A stretch of DNA of 64,000 bases from F22 sp963675625 (GCA_963675625.1 OY776497.1:558001-622000); one strand, 5' to 3'. Positions 1-7,796 are shown, numbered from the stretch's first letter. The notes: generated from the sequence alone by a model not told the origin. Numbers and translations: made by a program.

Positions 1-2
1 TC

Positions 3-2573
3 GACGCTATGACCTTTATGACCGATTACCCTACGCTGATGCACCAGTTGCAACAGGTGGTGGAATTTGTGCGTATCATTCAAGAGGCCGATGACTTTCC
101 CGACCAATATTTCTACGATGTACGTCCCGCTCTGCAACGGGTAGAAATCGAAGGACTGTATCTGGATGAGCACGAATTATTCGACTTGCGCAGATCGCTA
201 CAAACGATCCATGATGTAAGTCGTTTCTTGCAGCGTGGCGTGGAAGACGAGACGCCTGTGCGCCGTGGACATGGTTCATATGCCGAACCTCTGCCGGTAC
301 TCTCGGAAGAGGAGGAGGTGGCCATTGCGCTAGCAGAGCGTAAGGCACTGAAGGGGCTGTATCCGCATCTGCGTTTGTTGACTGTGGATATTCAAACATT
401 CCCCAAAGTCATCAATCGTGTGGATCAGATATTGGATAAATACGGAAAGATCAGGGACAATGCTTCGCCGCAATTGCGAGAGATTCGTCGTGAATTGGCC
501 ACAACGACTTCGGGGGTGTCCAAGTCGCTGCATAGTATCTTGCGCAGTGCTCAGCAACAAGGGTATGTAGAAAAAGATGCAGCACCTACGATGCGTGATG
601 GTCGTTTGGTGATACCTGTATCGCCAGCCATGAAACGCCGTGTGCCGGGTATCGTGCATGATGAGTCGGCAACGGGCAAGACGGTCTTTATCGAACCTAC
701 GCAAGTGGTGGAGGCCAATAACCGCATCCGGGAACTAGAGGGCGAGGAGAAGCGGGAAATCATCCGTATCTTGCAGCAATTTACAGATGCCTTACGTCCG
801 AATATTCCTGCGGTGATGGACTCGTATCTCTTCCTTGGACAAATCGATTATATCCGTGCGAAGGCACAGTATGCCATCCATTGTCAAGGTCTTTTACCGA
901 CTGTTGTGGATGAGCAGATGGTCGATTGGCGAGAAGCGGTGCATCCTCTACTGGCCGATACGTTAAGAAAACAAGATAAGAAGGTGGTGCCTCTGGATAT
1001 CACCTTGACACAAGATAAACGTATGCTGATTATCTCTGGACCAAATGCGGGGGGTAAGTCGGTGTGCTTGAAGACGGTGGGACTATTGCAATATATGTTG
1101 CAATGTGGACTGCTGGTGCCTGTACATGAGCAAAGTACTATGGGGCTCTTTCACCATCTCTTTATCGACATCGGTGATGAACAGAGCATAGAAGATGACT
1201 TGAGTACCTACTCGTCTCACTTGATGAATATGAAGATGATGCTTCGCCATTGCGATGGGCAGAGTCTTATCTTGATCGATGAGTTTGGTGGAGGTACCGA
1301 ACCGCAAATCGGTGGGGCTATTGCGCAGTCGGTATTGGCGCGCTTCTTACAGCAAGAGAGCTTTGGGGTGATCACGACGCACTATCAGAACTTGAAGCAT
1401 TTTGCCGATGAAAACATGGGGGCTGTCAATGGGGCGATGCTCTATGACCGCCACGAGATGCGCGCATTGTACGAATTGCAGATTGGCAATCCGGGGAGTT
1501 CATTCGCGGTAGAAATCGCACGCAAGATTGGATTGCCCGAAGAGGTCATCCAGGAGGCCAGCGAGTTGGTGGGGTCTGAATATATCAGCAGCGATAAATA
1601 TCTGCAAGATATCGTGCGTGATAAGCGCTATTGGGACCGTAAACGCCAGTCTATCCGTGTGGAGGAGAAGAAACTGCGCGAAACCGTGGAACGCTACGAA
1701 AAGGAGATGAGCGAACTGCAAAAAGAGCGTAAGAGTATCCTACAAGAAGCCAAAACGAAGGCAGAAGATGTGGTGCGTTCGGCCAATGCGCAAGTGGAAA
1801 AGACCATACGTGATATCAAGCAGGCGGAAGCTGAGAAACAACGAACCAAGGAGATTCGTCAAGAGTTGGCTGAATTTAAAGAGGCACTTTCTGAAGCTGA
1901 TAAGGCGGTAGAAGATAAAATAGCCCGTAAGATGGAAAGCTTACGCCAGAAACAAGAGCGCAAGAAAAAGAAGAAAGGTGAAACTGAGGAGGCGTCCGCT
2001 ACCGAGGGGGCACCTGCTAGTGCTGAATCTAGTTCCACAAAAGCAGCTCACTCAAGCAAGTCCAAGAAGAAAGAGGAGATTGCAGTGGGTAGTTTTGTGT
2101 ATCTCGAAGGACAACGCACAGTGGGAGAGGTGCTAGAGGTCAAAGGTAAACAAGCCGTTGTGGCTTTTGGTAACTTGAAAACAACCGTGAAACTAAATCG
2201 TTTATCCAAGACGATCAAGCATCCGAAGAAGCAACAAACTGATACGGTGGCGACATTTGTGAGTAAGCAGACCAAGGACAATATGCGTGACAAGCAGCTG
2301 CATTTCAGACAAGAGTTGGATGTACGCGGCATGCGCGGTGACGAGGCGGTACAGAGTGTGACGTACTATATCGATGATGCCATCATGGTGGGGGTACAGC
2401 GTGTGCGTATCTTGCATGGTACGGGAACTGGTATTCTGCGCACATTGATTCGTCAGTATCTAGCAACCAATCCTGGAGTGAAGCACTTTGCTGATGAACA
2501 CGTACAGTTTGGTGGCGCTGGGGTCACTGTGGTGGAACTGGGGACGTCGATTAGTGATTTGGAGGATTTTTAG
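3..2573 (+). CDS. mutS2: Endonuclease MutS2 (5' end outside window)
   Basis: MutS2-family ATPase/Smr nuclease, linked in other bacteria to suppression of recombination or ribosome rescue. The frame is open to the left edge, and Bacteroides homologues carry about 35-40 more N-terminal residues, so the ATG at 9 is internal and the gene is cut by the window. Counting from that ATG, a Walker A motif GPNAGGKS lies near residue 344, a Walker B-type LILIDEFGGGTEP near 419, and a charged coiled-coil stretch at about 520-670. The last 80 residues form an Smr domain with LDVRG and HGTGTG motifs. A low-complexity Lys/Glu/Ala/Ser linker separates coiled coil and Smr domain. A strong terminator follows. 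The final ~106 bp recur at 3906-4013. Confidence 0.95.
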   Translation, partial: DAMTFMTDYPTLMHQLQQVVEFVRIIQEADDFPDQYFYDVRPALQRVEIEGLYLDEHELFDLRRSLQTIHDVSRFLQRGVEDETPVRRGHGSYAEPLPVLSEEEEVAIALAERKALKGLYPHLRLLTVDIQTFPKVINRVDQILDKYGKIRDNASPQLREIRRELATTTSGVSKSLHSILRSAQQQGYVEKDAAPTMRDGRLVIPVSPAMKRRVPGIVHDESATGKTVFIEPTQVVEANNRIRELEGEEKREIIRILQQFTDALRPNIPAVMDSYLFLGQIDYIRAKAQYAIHCQGLLPTVVDEQMVDWREAVHPLLADTLRKQDKKVVPLDITLTQDKRMLIISGPNAGGKSVCLKTVGLLQYMLQCGLLVPVHEQSTMGLFHHLFIDIGDEQSIEDDLSTYSSHLMNMKMMLRHCDGQSLILIDEFGGGTEPQIGGAIAQSVLARFLQQESFGVITTHYQNLKHFADENMGAVNGAMLYDRHEMRALYELQIGNPGSSFAVEIARKIGLPEEVIQEASELVGSEYISSDKYLQDIVRDKRYWDRKRQSIRVEEKKLRETVERYEKEMSELQKERKSILQEAKTKAEDVVRSANAQVEKTIRDIKQAEAEKQRTKEIRQELAEFKEALSEADKAVEDKIARKMESLRQKQERKKKKKGETEEASATEGAPASAESSSTKAAHSSKSKKKEEIAVGSFVYLEGQRTVGEVLEVKGKQAVVAFGNLKTTVKLNRLSKTIKHPKKQQTDTVATFVSKQTKDNMRDKQLHFRQELDVRGMRGDEAVQSVTYYIDDAIMVGVQRVRILHGTGTGILRTLIRQYLATNPGVKHFADEHVQFGGAGVTVVELGTSISDLEDF

Positions 2574-2600
2574 TCAGGCTCTTCTTAATGACAAAATATA

Positions 2601-2634
2601 AAAAAACGCGGGGCATGGATGCTCCGCGTTTTTT
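2601..2634 (+). terminator. Rho-independent terminator of mutS2
   Basis: A 10-bp stem, AACGCGGGGC against GCTCCGCGTT (one G-T pair), with a 6-nt loop is followed by a T run. It lies 28 bp after the mutS2 stop. The same core stem (ACGYGGAGC / GCTCCRCGT) is reused near 7748-7772 and 20127-20159. Confidence 0.85.
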
Positions 2635-2650
2635 ATATCCAAATATTCAA

Positions 2651-2688
2651 TTAATCCCGATGTTAACATTTAACACAGCTGGGATTAA
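2651..2688. repeat. Inverted repeat; partial copy of the 52.4-kb palindrome
   Basis: TTAATCCC (2651-2658) and GGGATTAA (2681-2688) form an 8-bp inverted repeat. The stretch 2651-2680 matches 52383-52412 at 26 of 30 positions, and all four differences are transitions. At 52.4 kb this sequence is the loop and most of one arm of a perfect long palindrome. Function unknown. Confidence 0.6.
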
Positions 2689-2715
2689 GGTCAAAGTGTT
2701 TGGTACAGCTTATAT

Positions 2716-3289
2716 TTACAAAGCAACCATATAATAATTATCCCTAATACTTTTCAGATCAATAGTATCATTGACTGGTAATGCATTTATAATATCTTTA
2801 AAAATATAGTCATTGATAACTCTGTCATTATACAAGGTATAAGCTCGCTTTTTCCCAGTAGATGGTACTGTTGTTAAGAGATATGTTTTACCTGTTTTAG
2901 AATCAATATATTCTTTTTAGGTTTAACGTAGAAGTAATATCTTCTTCATAAGGATTTTGTTTTAGAATAATATCGTTTTCTGTCATCTTATATATCCACC
3001 AAGTTCCATTCAACAATCCAGTGTGAACACATGAAAAATAGATTGTTTTACCATGTAGATTATACCTAAAGCTATCTTCTTCTTTATTGTCGTCTAAAAT
3101 AAAATAACCATTCTCGACATTCCTAAAAACAATAATCATATCACAGAGTTTATCTGGATCTTGAAAGGTACCTTTCCAATGTGTTTGTTCTACATCATCA
3201 ATTGGTTTGTTCTCATCATCATCACTACATCCCATCAATAAGACAAAGACAGACATTACCAATAAGATTTTAAAAATACTTTTTTTCAC
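2716..3289 (-). pseudogene. Frameshifted small lipoprotein gene downstream of a cobalamin riboswitch
   Basis: The first frame starts at 3289 and gives 128 residues with a lipoprotein signal peptide (lipobox LLMGC, then SDDDE) and ends at a TGA at 2903. Directly after, another frame is open for 66 codons (KEYIDSKTGKTYLL ... NYYMVAL) to a TAA at 2716; it has no useful start of its own. The two join as one protein of about 193 residues if one A is dropped from the A5 run near 2914-2918. I therefore read this as a single gene broken by a one-base change. The mature part is not a family I recognise. A cobalamin riboswitch on the same strand lies about 220 bp upstream. It could also be an assembly error in the homopolymer. 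Confidence 0.7.
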
Positions 3290-3405
3290 GTTTCTTTTTT
3301 TTAATTACAAACTTAATTAATTACACACTTATATAACATCTGAATAAGATGTACACTTATCGCAAATAATTTGAAATACAATAAGAGATCCCAATTTGTA
3401 AGGAT

Positions 3406-3477
3406 CTAATAATATGAAATAATGCTATGTAAAAGACAGAGAATAATATGGGCAAAGATTAACCCTACAAAGTTCAT
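3406..3477 (-). other. Short hydrophobic ORF behind the riboswitch (23 aa)
   Basis: An ATG at 3477 opens a 23-codon frame, MNFVGLIFAHIILCLLHSII..., ending at a TAG at 3408-3406. It begins only ~35 bp downstream of the B12 box of the cobalamin riboswitch and looks like the start of a membrane or exported protein that is cut off. It may be the degenerate head of the gene originally controlled by the riboswitch, or chance. A short inverted repeat (AGATCC...GGATCT) follows. Confidence 0.25.
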
Positions 3478-3508
3478 CAGCTTTATTTCCCGAAAGCATT
3501 AAACACCA

Positions 3509-3692
3509 ATAAATTTTGGCAGGTCTTCTGACTTACTCCGTCTTTGAACATCCTTCCCATTCCTATAAGAACAGTGGTTTAGTTGTGCAAAGACTTCAAT
3601 AGAGCTTACAGCAGCGGGTCTGTTCAGGATTTACACCTGATTCCCTTTTCATCACCTTTCCGTAGATAGGGAAACGTGACACCAAAATCTGA
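3509..3692 (-). promoter_or_regulatory. Cobalamin (adenosylcobalamin) riboswitch
   Basis: Read on the minus strand this has the class hallmarks in order: GGGAATCAGGTGTAAATCC, then TGAACAGACCCGCTGCTGTAAGC, then CCACTG, GGGAAGG, and the B12-box-like GTCAGAAGACCTGCC. The outer arms (AGATTTTGG near 3690 and CCAAAATTT near 3511) pair as the closing stem. Such elements repress B12 uptake or B12-alternative genes when the cofactor is abundant. The only gene downstream is the frameshifted lipoprotein at 2716-3289, about 220 bp away, so the original target may be lost or that lipoprotein may be B12-related. Confidence 0.92.
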
Positions 3693-3826
3693 CATCAAAT
3701 TTACATATTAATAAATTAAAACCAGCAAACAAAAAAGAAAAAAACACCTTACAGCTTTCTTTTTAACGCAGTAATACATTTTAAACTTTTCAACCATCTT
3801 ATTTGGTAAATTATTTACTGTCGATT

Positions 3827-4026
3827 ACAGTACTCTATGTTATGAAGTTCATCTAACGCCAAGCAATAAGTTGTAGGAAAGAAGTTTCACATGAAAAAGG
3901 AATTGGCAACCAATCCTGGAGTGAAGCACTTTGCTGATGAACACGTACAGTTTGGTGGCGCTGGGGTCACTGTGGTGGAACTGGGCACGTCGATTAGTGA
4001 CTTGGAGGACTAACAGTACTCTACGT
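3827..4026. repeat. 14-bp direct repeats bracketing the mutS2-tail copy
   Basis: ACAGTACTCTATGT (3827-3840) and ACAGTACTCTACGT (4013-4026) match at 13 of 14 positions. They flank a 172-bp segment (3841-4012) that ends exactly with the duplicated mutS2 tail. This looks like a target-site duplication or a recombination scar; no recombinase gene is nearby. Confidence 0.5.
3891..4013 (+). pseudogene. Second copy of the mutS2 3' end (C-terminal Smr fragment)
   Basis: From 3906 the sequence repeats 2463-2570 almost exactly, offset by 1443 bp, and encodes the last 35 residues of MutS2 (ATNPGVKHFADEHVQFGG ... SISDLED) in frame, ending in TAA one codon earlier than the original. A chance in-frame ATG at 3891 adds MKKEL, giving a 40-residue ORF. 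It lacks the rest of the Smr domain, including LDxRG and HGxGTG, so it should be non-functional. It is best read as a gene fragment left by duplication, recombination or integration at the 3' end of mutS2. Confidence 0.85.
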
Positions 4027-4072
4027 ACAGATATAACGGTATCATACTGAATGCTCCCTATACTACAAGCGA

Positions 4073-4160
4073 GCATACATGTACATATATGTCGGCATAT
4101 ATGTATATATACACTAACATAAATGTACACCTATGCATGCATAAGTGTACATTTATATTT
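4073..4160. repeat. Array of four imperfect 22-bp repeats (copy 1)
   Basis: Four consecutive 22-bp units begin at 4073, 4095, 4117 and 4139, with a consensus close to GCATACATGTACATATAYRY. Each unit has an internal near-palindrome around TGTACA/ATGTAT. A second array of the same length and unit size lies at 58200-58287. No protein-coding content is credible here: the minus-strand frame across it is Tyr/Ile/Cys-rich nonsense. It lies downstream of the minus-strand gene ending at 4212. Confidence 0.75.
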
Positions 4161-4211
4161 TGTCATAATAGCTAGTAATCTGCTCCTCAGTCTAAAGAAA
4201 GTTGGGTTCAA

Positions 4212-5150
4212 CTAGTGTCCTCTTCCTCCAAAATTATATTTTAGTCCCACTGACAGATAAGGACTCGGATCGACATTGTACTCAGACAAGTTATCAAAGA
4301 GCTTAGACAATTTTCTTTCTTTTACTTGTGCACTTTTATTGAAAGCATAACCAGCACACATGGACAGATTCAACTTCTTTGAAAGTTTAAATACAGGCTG
4401 GATACCAATCACTGCATAGTTGTAGGTAAACACAATCTTCTTATTGTCATCATCGCTCTTGTCTTGATAGGAAATTTTGTTATTGTACCCAATCAATGTA
4501 AGATCTACCGCTGGAGTTACATGGTATCCTATAGTTGCATCAAGATTGTAAGCAGTCTTAATACACACGAAGAATGGATTATAATCTCTCTCCCAACTCA
4601 AAGTAATCAGTGGCAATAAAGCTGGCGCACCAAAATAGTTGGTCAATGCACCTCCTAAACCTAGATGGATGCCATTATTAAAAGAATACATAAAGTTACA
4701 AAATCCACCATAGTTCATTCGGTAACCTTCTACACCACCATCGGTAGCCACACCTGTAGATGCACCTAGCATCATCATCCATTTTCCTTTTAAAGGACGC
4801 ATATAGGAAAGCATAAGATTACCTGTTTTGATGTCATCAAATAAAGCAGTCTCGTCAGCACGTGCACTACTCCCATGTGTGTACATACCCGATACACTCA
4901 ATCTCCACATATGGTGTAATCGTTTATTCTCCATTTTTACTGCGATAGGTACACTGCCATCGAAACGTTGGATAGTTATCGCTTGCGATCCTTTCATATC
5001 GCCCTTCTTAAGAGTATACCCAGCGTTACCGATGTACTCACTTCGGATGCTAACCTGTGCACGAATCACTGGAACACTGAATACAGATAGAAACAGAAAG
5101 ACTAATAGCACCAATGAAAGTTTATTTTCTAATATAGATTGCTTGAACAT
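4212..5150 (-). CDS. Outer-membrane beta-barrel protein (DUF6268-like)
   Basis: About 312 residues. A signal peptide (MFKQSILENKLSLVLLVFLF... ending near IRAQ) precedes a chain of alternating polar/aromatic strands ending in YLSVGLKYNFGGRGH, typical of Bacteroidetes outer-membrane barrels; the pattern resembles the DUF6268 family. I start it at the ATG at 5150 rather than 5180 because a -7 promoter motif TACATTTG (5178-5185, minus) overlaps the longer version. Monocistronic: a terminator at 5191-5224 separates it from the gene upstream, and the 22-bp repeat array lies beyond its stop. Substrate and role unknown. Confidence 0.75.
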   Translation of the reverse strand: MFKQSILENKLSLVLLVFLFLSVFSVPVIRAQVSIRSEYIGNAGYTLKKGDMKGSQAITIQRFDGSVPIAVKMENKRLHHMWRLSVSGMYTHGSSARADETALFDDIKTGNLMLSYMRPLKGKWMMMLGASTGVATDGGVEGYRMNYGGFCNFMYSFNNGIHLGLGGALTNYFGAPALLPLITLSWERDYNPFFVCIKTAYNLDATIGYHVTPAVDLTLIGYNNKISYQDKSDDDNKKIVFTYNYAVIGIQPVFKLSKKLNLSMCAGYAFNKSAQVKERKLSKLFDNLSEYNVDPSPYLSVGLKYNFGGRGH

Positions 5151-5177
5151 ATGCGTTGTGATTGAATTAATTGTCGA

Positions 5178-5185
5178 CAAATGTA
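5178..5185 (-). promoter_or_regulatory. Bacteroidetes -7 promoter element
   Basis: TACATTTG on the minus strand fits TAnnTTTG and lies 27 bp before the ATG at 5150 of the outer-membrane protein gene. It decides the choice of start. Confidence 0.5.
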
Positions 5186-5190
5186 TATAA

Positions 5191-5224
5191 AAAAGTGACT
5201 TATCATGTACGATAAGTCACTTTT
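5191..5224 (-). terminator. Rho-independent terminator of the cyclophilin-like gene
   Basis: Perfect 14-bp stem AAAAGTGACTTATC / GATAAGTCACTTTT with a 6-nt loop. On the minus strand it is followed by further T's. It lies 65 bp after the stop of the gene at 5289-5885. Confidence 0.85.
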
Positions 5225-5288
5225 ATTGTGTTAGCTACGAGCTAATTGTCTATTTTTTGGTTTTTGACGATAGTCTTTAATCAAACTT

Positions 5289-5885
5289 TTATTCATTGGC
5301 CAATTCAAATGATATATCTACATCTCCAATATTATCAAAAACATCTATACCTGAATAGATGTATCCCATTTTTTGCATACTAAAAGATTCTCCATTTTGA
5401 CTATATAATATCACAAAGCTATGCATTGGTGGGTAATAAACAATTTCTCCAACTTCATAACCACAAAAATTCACATCATCCGTTGGAAGTGCTTTGGAAA
5501 AACGATAACACATTTCGCGACTGTATAAGTCCAACATGCAAAGTGTTATAGGCAATTTCTCAATGAAAGCTCTTGTCGTTACATTATTCAATAAAGTAGC
5601 AGACAGTTCTTTATTGCCAACTTTCACTCTAAGATTATATTCAGTTTTATTCATATCATCTTTATTATTTTCATTTGAATTTATATTGGTTCCGAAATCC
5701 TCATTTAAATCAGTTATAACTTCCACATCAATATTGCTGTTACTATCTTCGACTTCTACAACCACAGAATTCAGTGTTTTCTGAATAGTGGAAGTGTATT
5801 CATCACTAGTAACTAAAGAAAAAAGCAATAGTATATAAATCAAAAACAGGGTTGTTCGATTCATCATGTATTGTTTATCCATCAA
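5289..5885 (-). CDS. Exported cyclophilin-like fold protein
   Basis: 198 residues. After a hydrophobic N-terminus (MNRTTLFLIYILLLFSLV, so the real start may be Met7 or Met8) and an Asn/Asp-rich linker, residues about 85-198 fit the bacterial cyclophilin-like domain (Cyclophil_like2 type). Visible are VGNKELSATLLNN, TRAFIEKLPITLCMLDL, YEVGEIVYYPP, SFVILY and the closing strand region. These small proteins often sit beside AraC regulators and redox or detoxification genes; whether they have isomerase activity is not established. It starts 17 bp after the acetyltransferase stop (5902) and should share its mRNA, with the AraC gene divergent beyond. Confidence 0.7.
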   Translation of the reverse strand: MMDKQYMMNRTTLFLIYILLLFSLVTSDEYTSTIQKTLNSVVVEVEDSNSNIDVEVITDLNEDFGTNINSNENNKDDMNKTEYNLRVKVGNKELSATLLNNVTTRAFIEKLPITLCMLDLYSREMCYRFSKALPTDDVNFCGYEVGEIVYYPPMHSFVILYSQNGESFSMQKMGYIYSGIDVFDNIGDVDISFELANE

Positions 5886-5901
5886 ATGAACACAAATACT
5901 A

Positions 5902-6432
5902 TTATAATCTTTTTATCACTTTACATGGATTGCCCACTGCTACACATCTGGGTGGAATGCTACGAGTAACGATACTACCAGCTCCAATCGTCGTGCCTTC
6001 ACCAATTTCGACACCAGGCAATAAGATGGCGCCACCACCAATCCAAACTTTAGAGCCAATTTTAATAGGACGAACAGATGATTTTCCTGCTGATCTTTCT
6101 TCTGGATCAATCGGATGAATTGTCGTGTAAAACTTCACGTCCGATCCGATATATACATCATCACCAATTTCTACTTTTCCAGCTGGTTGAAAAGTACAAT
6201 TTGCATTAATAAATACTCGATGTCCAAATTGTATAAAGCCTCCCCCATAGTTACAATGCATCGGTGGCGTTATAACAACGTCATTTAATGGCTGATTGAA
6301 TAGAGTTTTTAAGATCTGTTTATCTCCTGTTGTATTGAATGCTAACATTGATTTTATTGTTACATCTCTCAATGCTACCATTTCTTTGTCCCAAGCTAGA
6401 TATTCACTTTCTAGTAATAAATTTTTCTCCAT
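5902..6432 (-). CDS. Maltose/galactoside O-acetyltransferase family (left-handed beta-helix)
   Basis: About 176 residues from the Met at 6432 (the frame extends to 6468, but MEKNLLLESEYLAWD aligns with the normal family N-terminus). It has the Mac N-terminal helix region, hexapeptide repeats (IGDDVYIGSDVKFY, IGSKVWIGGGAILLPG, IGEGTTIGAGSIVTRSI) and the closing VGNPCKVIKRL. The catalytic His is in YTTIHPID. These enzymes acetylate sugars using acetyl-CoA in the cytoplasm. It is the first gene of a two-gene minus-strand unit and is divergent from the AraC regulator at 6733. A paralogue at 23071 is also paired with an AraC gene. Confidence 0.9.
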   Translation of the reverse strand: MEKNLLLESEYLAWDKEMVALRDVTIKSMLAFNTTGDKQILKTLFNQPLNDVVITPPMHCNYGGGFIQFGHRVFINANCTFQPAGKVEIGDDVYIGSDVKFYTTIHPIDPEERSAGKSSVRPIKIGSKVWIGGGAILLPGVEIGEGTTIGAGSIVTRSIPPRCVAVGNPCKVIKRL

Positions 6433-6605
6433 ATTTATCGCTTTTTTAGTTATCATTCTTTTAATCACTTATCCCAATAAGTACTGTCAGATGTTCTCCA
6501 TATCCCGAAGGTACTTAAATAAGCAACAAGTGATCTCATCATTTTCATGCAATCTGATAATATGTTTAATATTCACGCTGCATTTTTTAAGCTCATTGCA
6601 CAATG

Positions 6606-6613
6606 CAAATATA
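6606..6613 (-). promoter_or_regulatory. -7 element for the acetyltransferase unit
   Basis: TATATTTG followed by C on the minus strand matches the Bacteroidetes -7 box. No convincing -33 is visible. The divergent AraC promoter (TAATTTTG, 6701-6708) lies 88 bp away, so the AraC protein could act on both. Confidence 0.5.
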
Positions 6614-6700
6614 GAGCAAAAGCAAACGTGATTTTGTAGATAAAACACTGATTATAATACCAATATCTCTGCTTAGAGAGAATATATTCAGATAAAGTAT

Positions 6701-6708
6701 TAATTTTG
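6701..6708 (+). promoter_or_regulatory. -7 element for the AraC gene at 6733
   Basis: TAATTTTG fits TAnnTTTG and lies 24 bp upstream of the ATG at 6733; the -33 region is weak. Confidence 0.45.
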
Positions 6709-6732
6709 TACTAGTGAAAAAGATAAATTCTT

Positions 6733-7632
6733 ATGAATGAACTAATAAAAGTAGATAATATTTCTGCTTATAACAAATGGGCAGGAATTGCAACTCAAAA
6801 TCCATTAGTTGGATTTATTGATTTTTCTACCGTAAAGCCATTACGACATGCCCGTAAATTTTATAGTATGTACGCCATATTTTTGAAAGATATGAAATGT
6901 GGTGAACTTCGATATGGACGACAATATTATGACTACCAAGACGGGACTTTGATATTTGTTGCTCCTGGGCAAGTTTTTGGTGCAGATGATAATAATGAGG
7001 TATTTCAACCTACAGGATATTTATTGTTATTTCATCCTGATTTATTAAAAAACACACCGTTGTCTAGATTGATAAACGACTATACTTTCTTTTCTTATGA
7101 AACAAATGAAGCCTTGCATCTAAATAAAGAAGAACGACAGAATATCATGGATTGTTTCCATAGGATACAAGATGAGTTACAGCATCCACTAGATAAACAT
7201 ACTAATACCTTGATAGTAGATAGTATTAAAATGTTTTTGGATTATTGTACCCGCTTCTACGATAGACAATTTACCATCCGAGATAAATTAAATAAAGATG
7301 TGCTTGTTCGCTTTGAGCGCCTTTTGGACGATTTTTTCTCTAAAGGCATGGCAGAAAAAAAAGGATTCCCCACTGTACAATATTGTGCAGATGAGCTTCA
7401 TTTATCAGCAAACTATTTAAGTGATTTGTTGCGAAAAGAGACAGACACTACAGCATTGGGATACATTCACTGCAAAATTGTAGACATAGCAAAAACACAA
7501 CTTGTATCAACCTACAAAACAATTAGTGAAATAGCTTATGAGTTAGGTTTTCAATATCCACAACATTTCACTCGACTCTTTAAAAAGAAAGTTGGTTGTA
7601 CTCCAAATGAATATAGGAAGCAGACTAGATAA
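6733..7632 (+). CDS. AraC-family transcriptional regulator (copy 1)
   Basis: 299 residues. The N-terminal half is a cupin-like sensor (GRQYYDYQDGTLIFVAPGQ, LLLFHPDLL). The C-terminal ~100 residues carry two helix-turn-helix units: VQYCADELHLSANYLSDLLR, then TISEIAYELGFQYPQHFTRLFKK with the family ending GCTPNEYRK. It is divergent from the acetyltransferase / cyclophilin-like operon and probably controls it. It is a paralogue of the regulator at 22159, sharing YDYQ-G, APGQ, FHPDL, YTFFSY and NEALHL, and that regulator is likewise next to an acetyltransferase. Confidence 0.92.
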   Translation: MNELIKVDNISAYNKWAGIATQNPLVGFIDFSTVKPLRHARKFYSMYAIFLKDMKCGELRYGRQYYDYQDGTLIFVAPGQVFGADDNNEVFQPTGYLLLFHPDLLKNTPLSRLINDYTFFSYETNEALHLNKEERQNIMDCFHRIQDELQHPLDKHTNTLIVDSIKMFLDYCTRFYDRQFTIRDKLNKDVLVRFERLLDDFFSKGMAEKKGFPTVQYCADELHLSANYLSDLLRKETDTTALGYIHCKIVDIAKTQLVSTYKTISEIAYELGFQYPQHFTRLFKKKVGCTPNEYRKQTR

Positions 7633-7747
7633 TAAACTAGAAATATATTGTACTCCTCTTTGTACTAAATATTATTCAGACATAGAGACTATTTCACCTC
7701 AAATGTACAATTTCAGAATAAACAAAGTTAGGGATATAGCAACAAAA

Positions 7748-7772
7748 AACGTGGAGCGATATGCTCCACGTT
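7748..7772. terminator. Bidirectional terminator between AraC and the glucan operon
   Basis: Stem AACGTGGAGC / GCTCCACGTT with a 5-nt loop, between two convergent genes. On the minus strand it is followed by TTTTTTG, so it mainly ends the long PUL transcript (GH3 stop at 7797). Its core matches the terminators at 2601 and 20127. Confidence 0.8.
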
Positions 7773-7796
7773 AAGTATAGGTGATCAATTAATATT

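Noticed and set aside
2903..2930. Programmed frameshift in the lipoprotein gene
   Set aside because: No classical slippery heptamer is visible; the needed shift is +1 (dropping one A), which is better explained by mutation or sequencing error.
3849..4130. 93-residue minus-strand frame over the 22-bp repeats and mutS2-tail copy
   Set aside because: Its sequence is a translation of the repeat array (Tyr/Ile/His/Cys runs) and the antisense of the duplicated mutS2 tail; no family character.
4073..4160. 22-bp repeats as a CRISPR array
   Set aside because: Units are contiguous with no unique spacers, and no cas genes are present.
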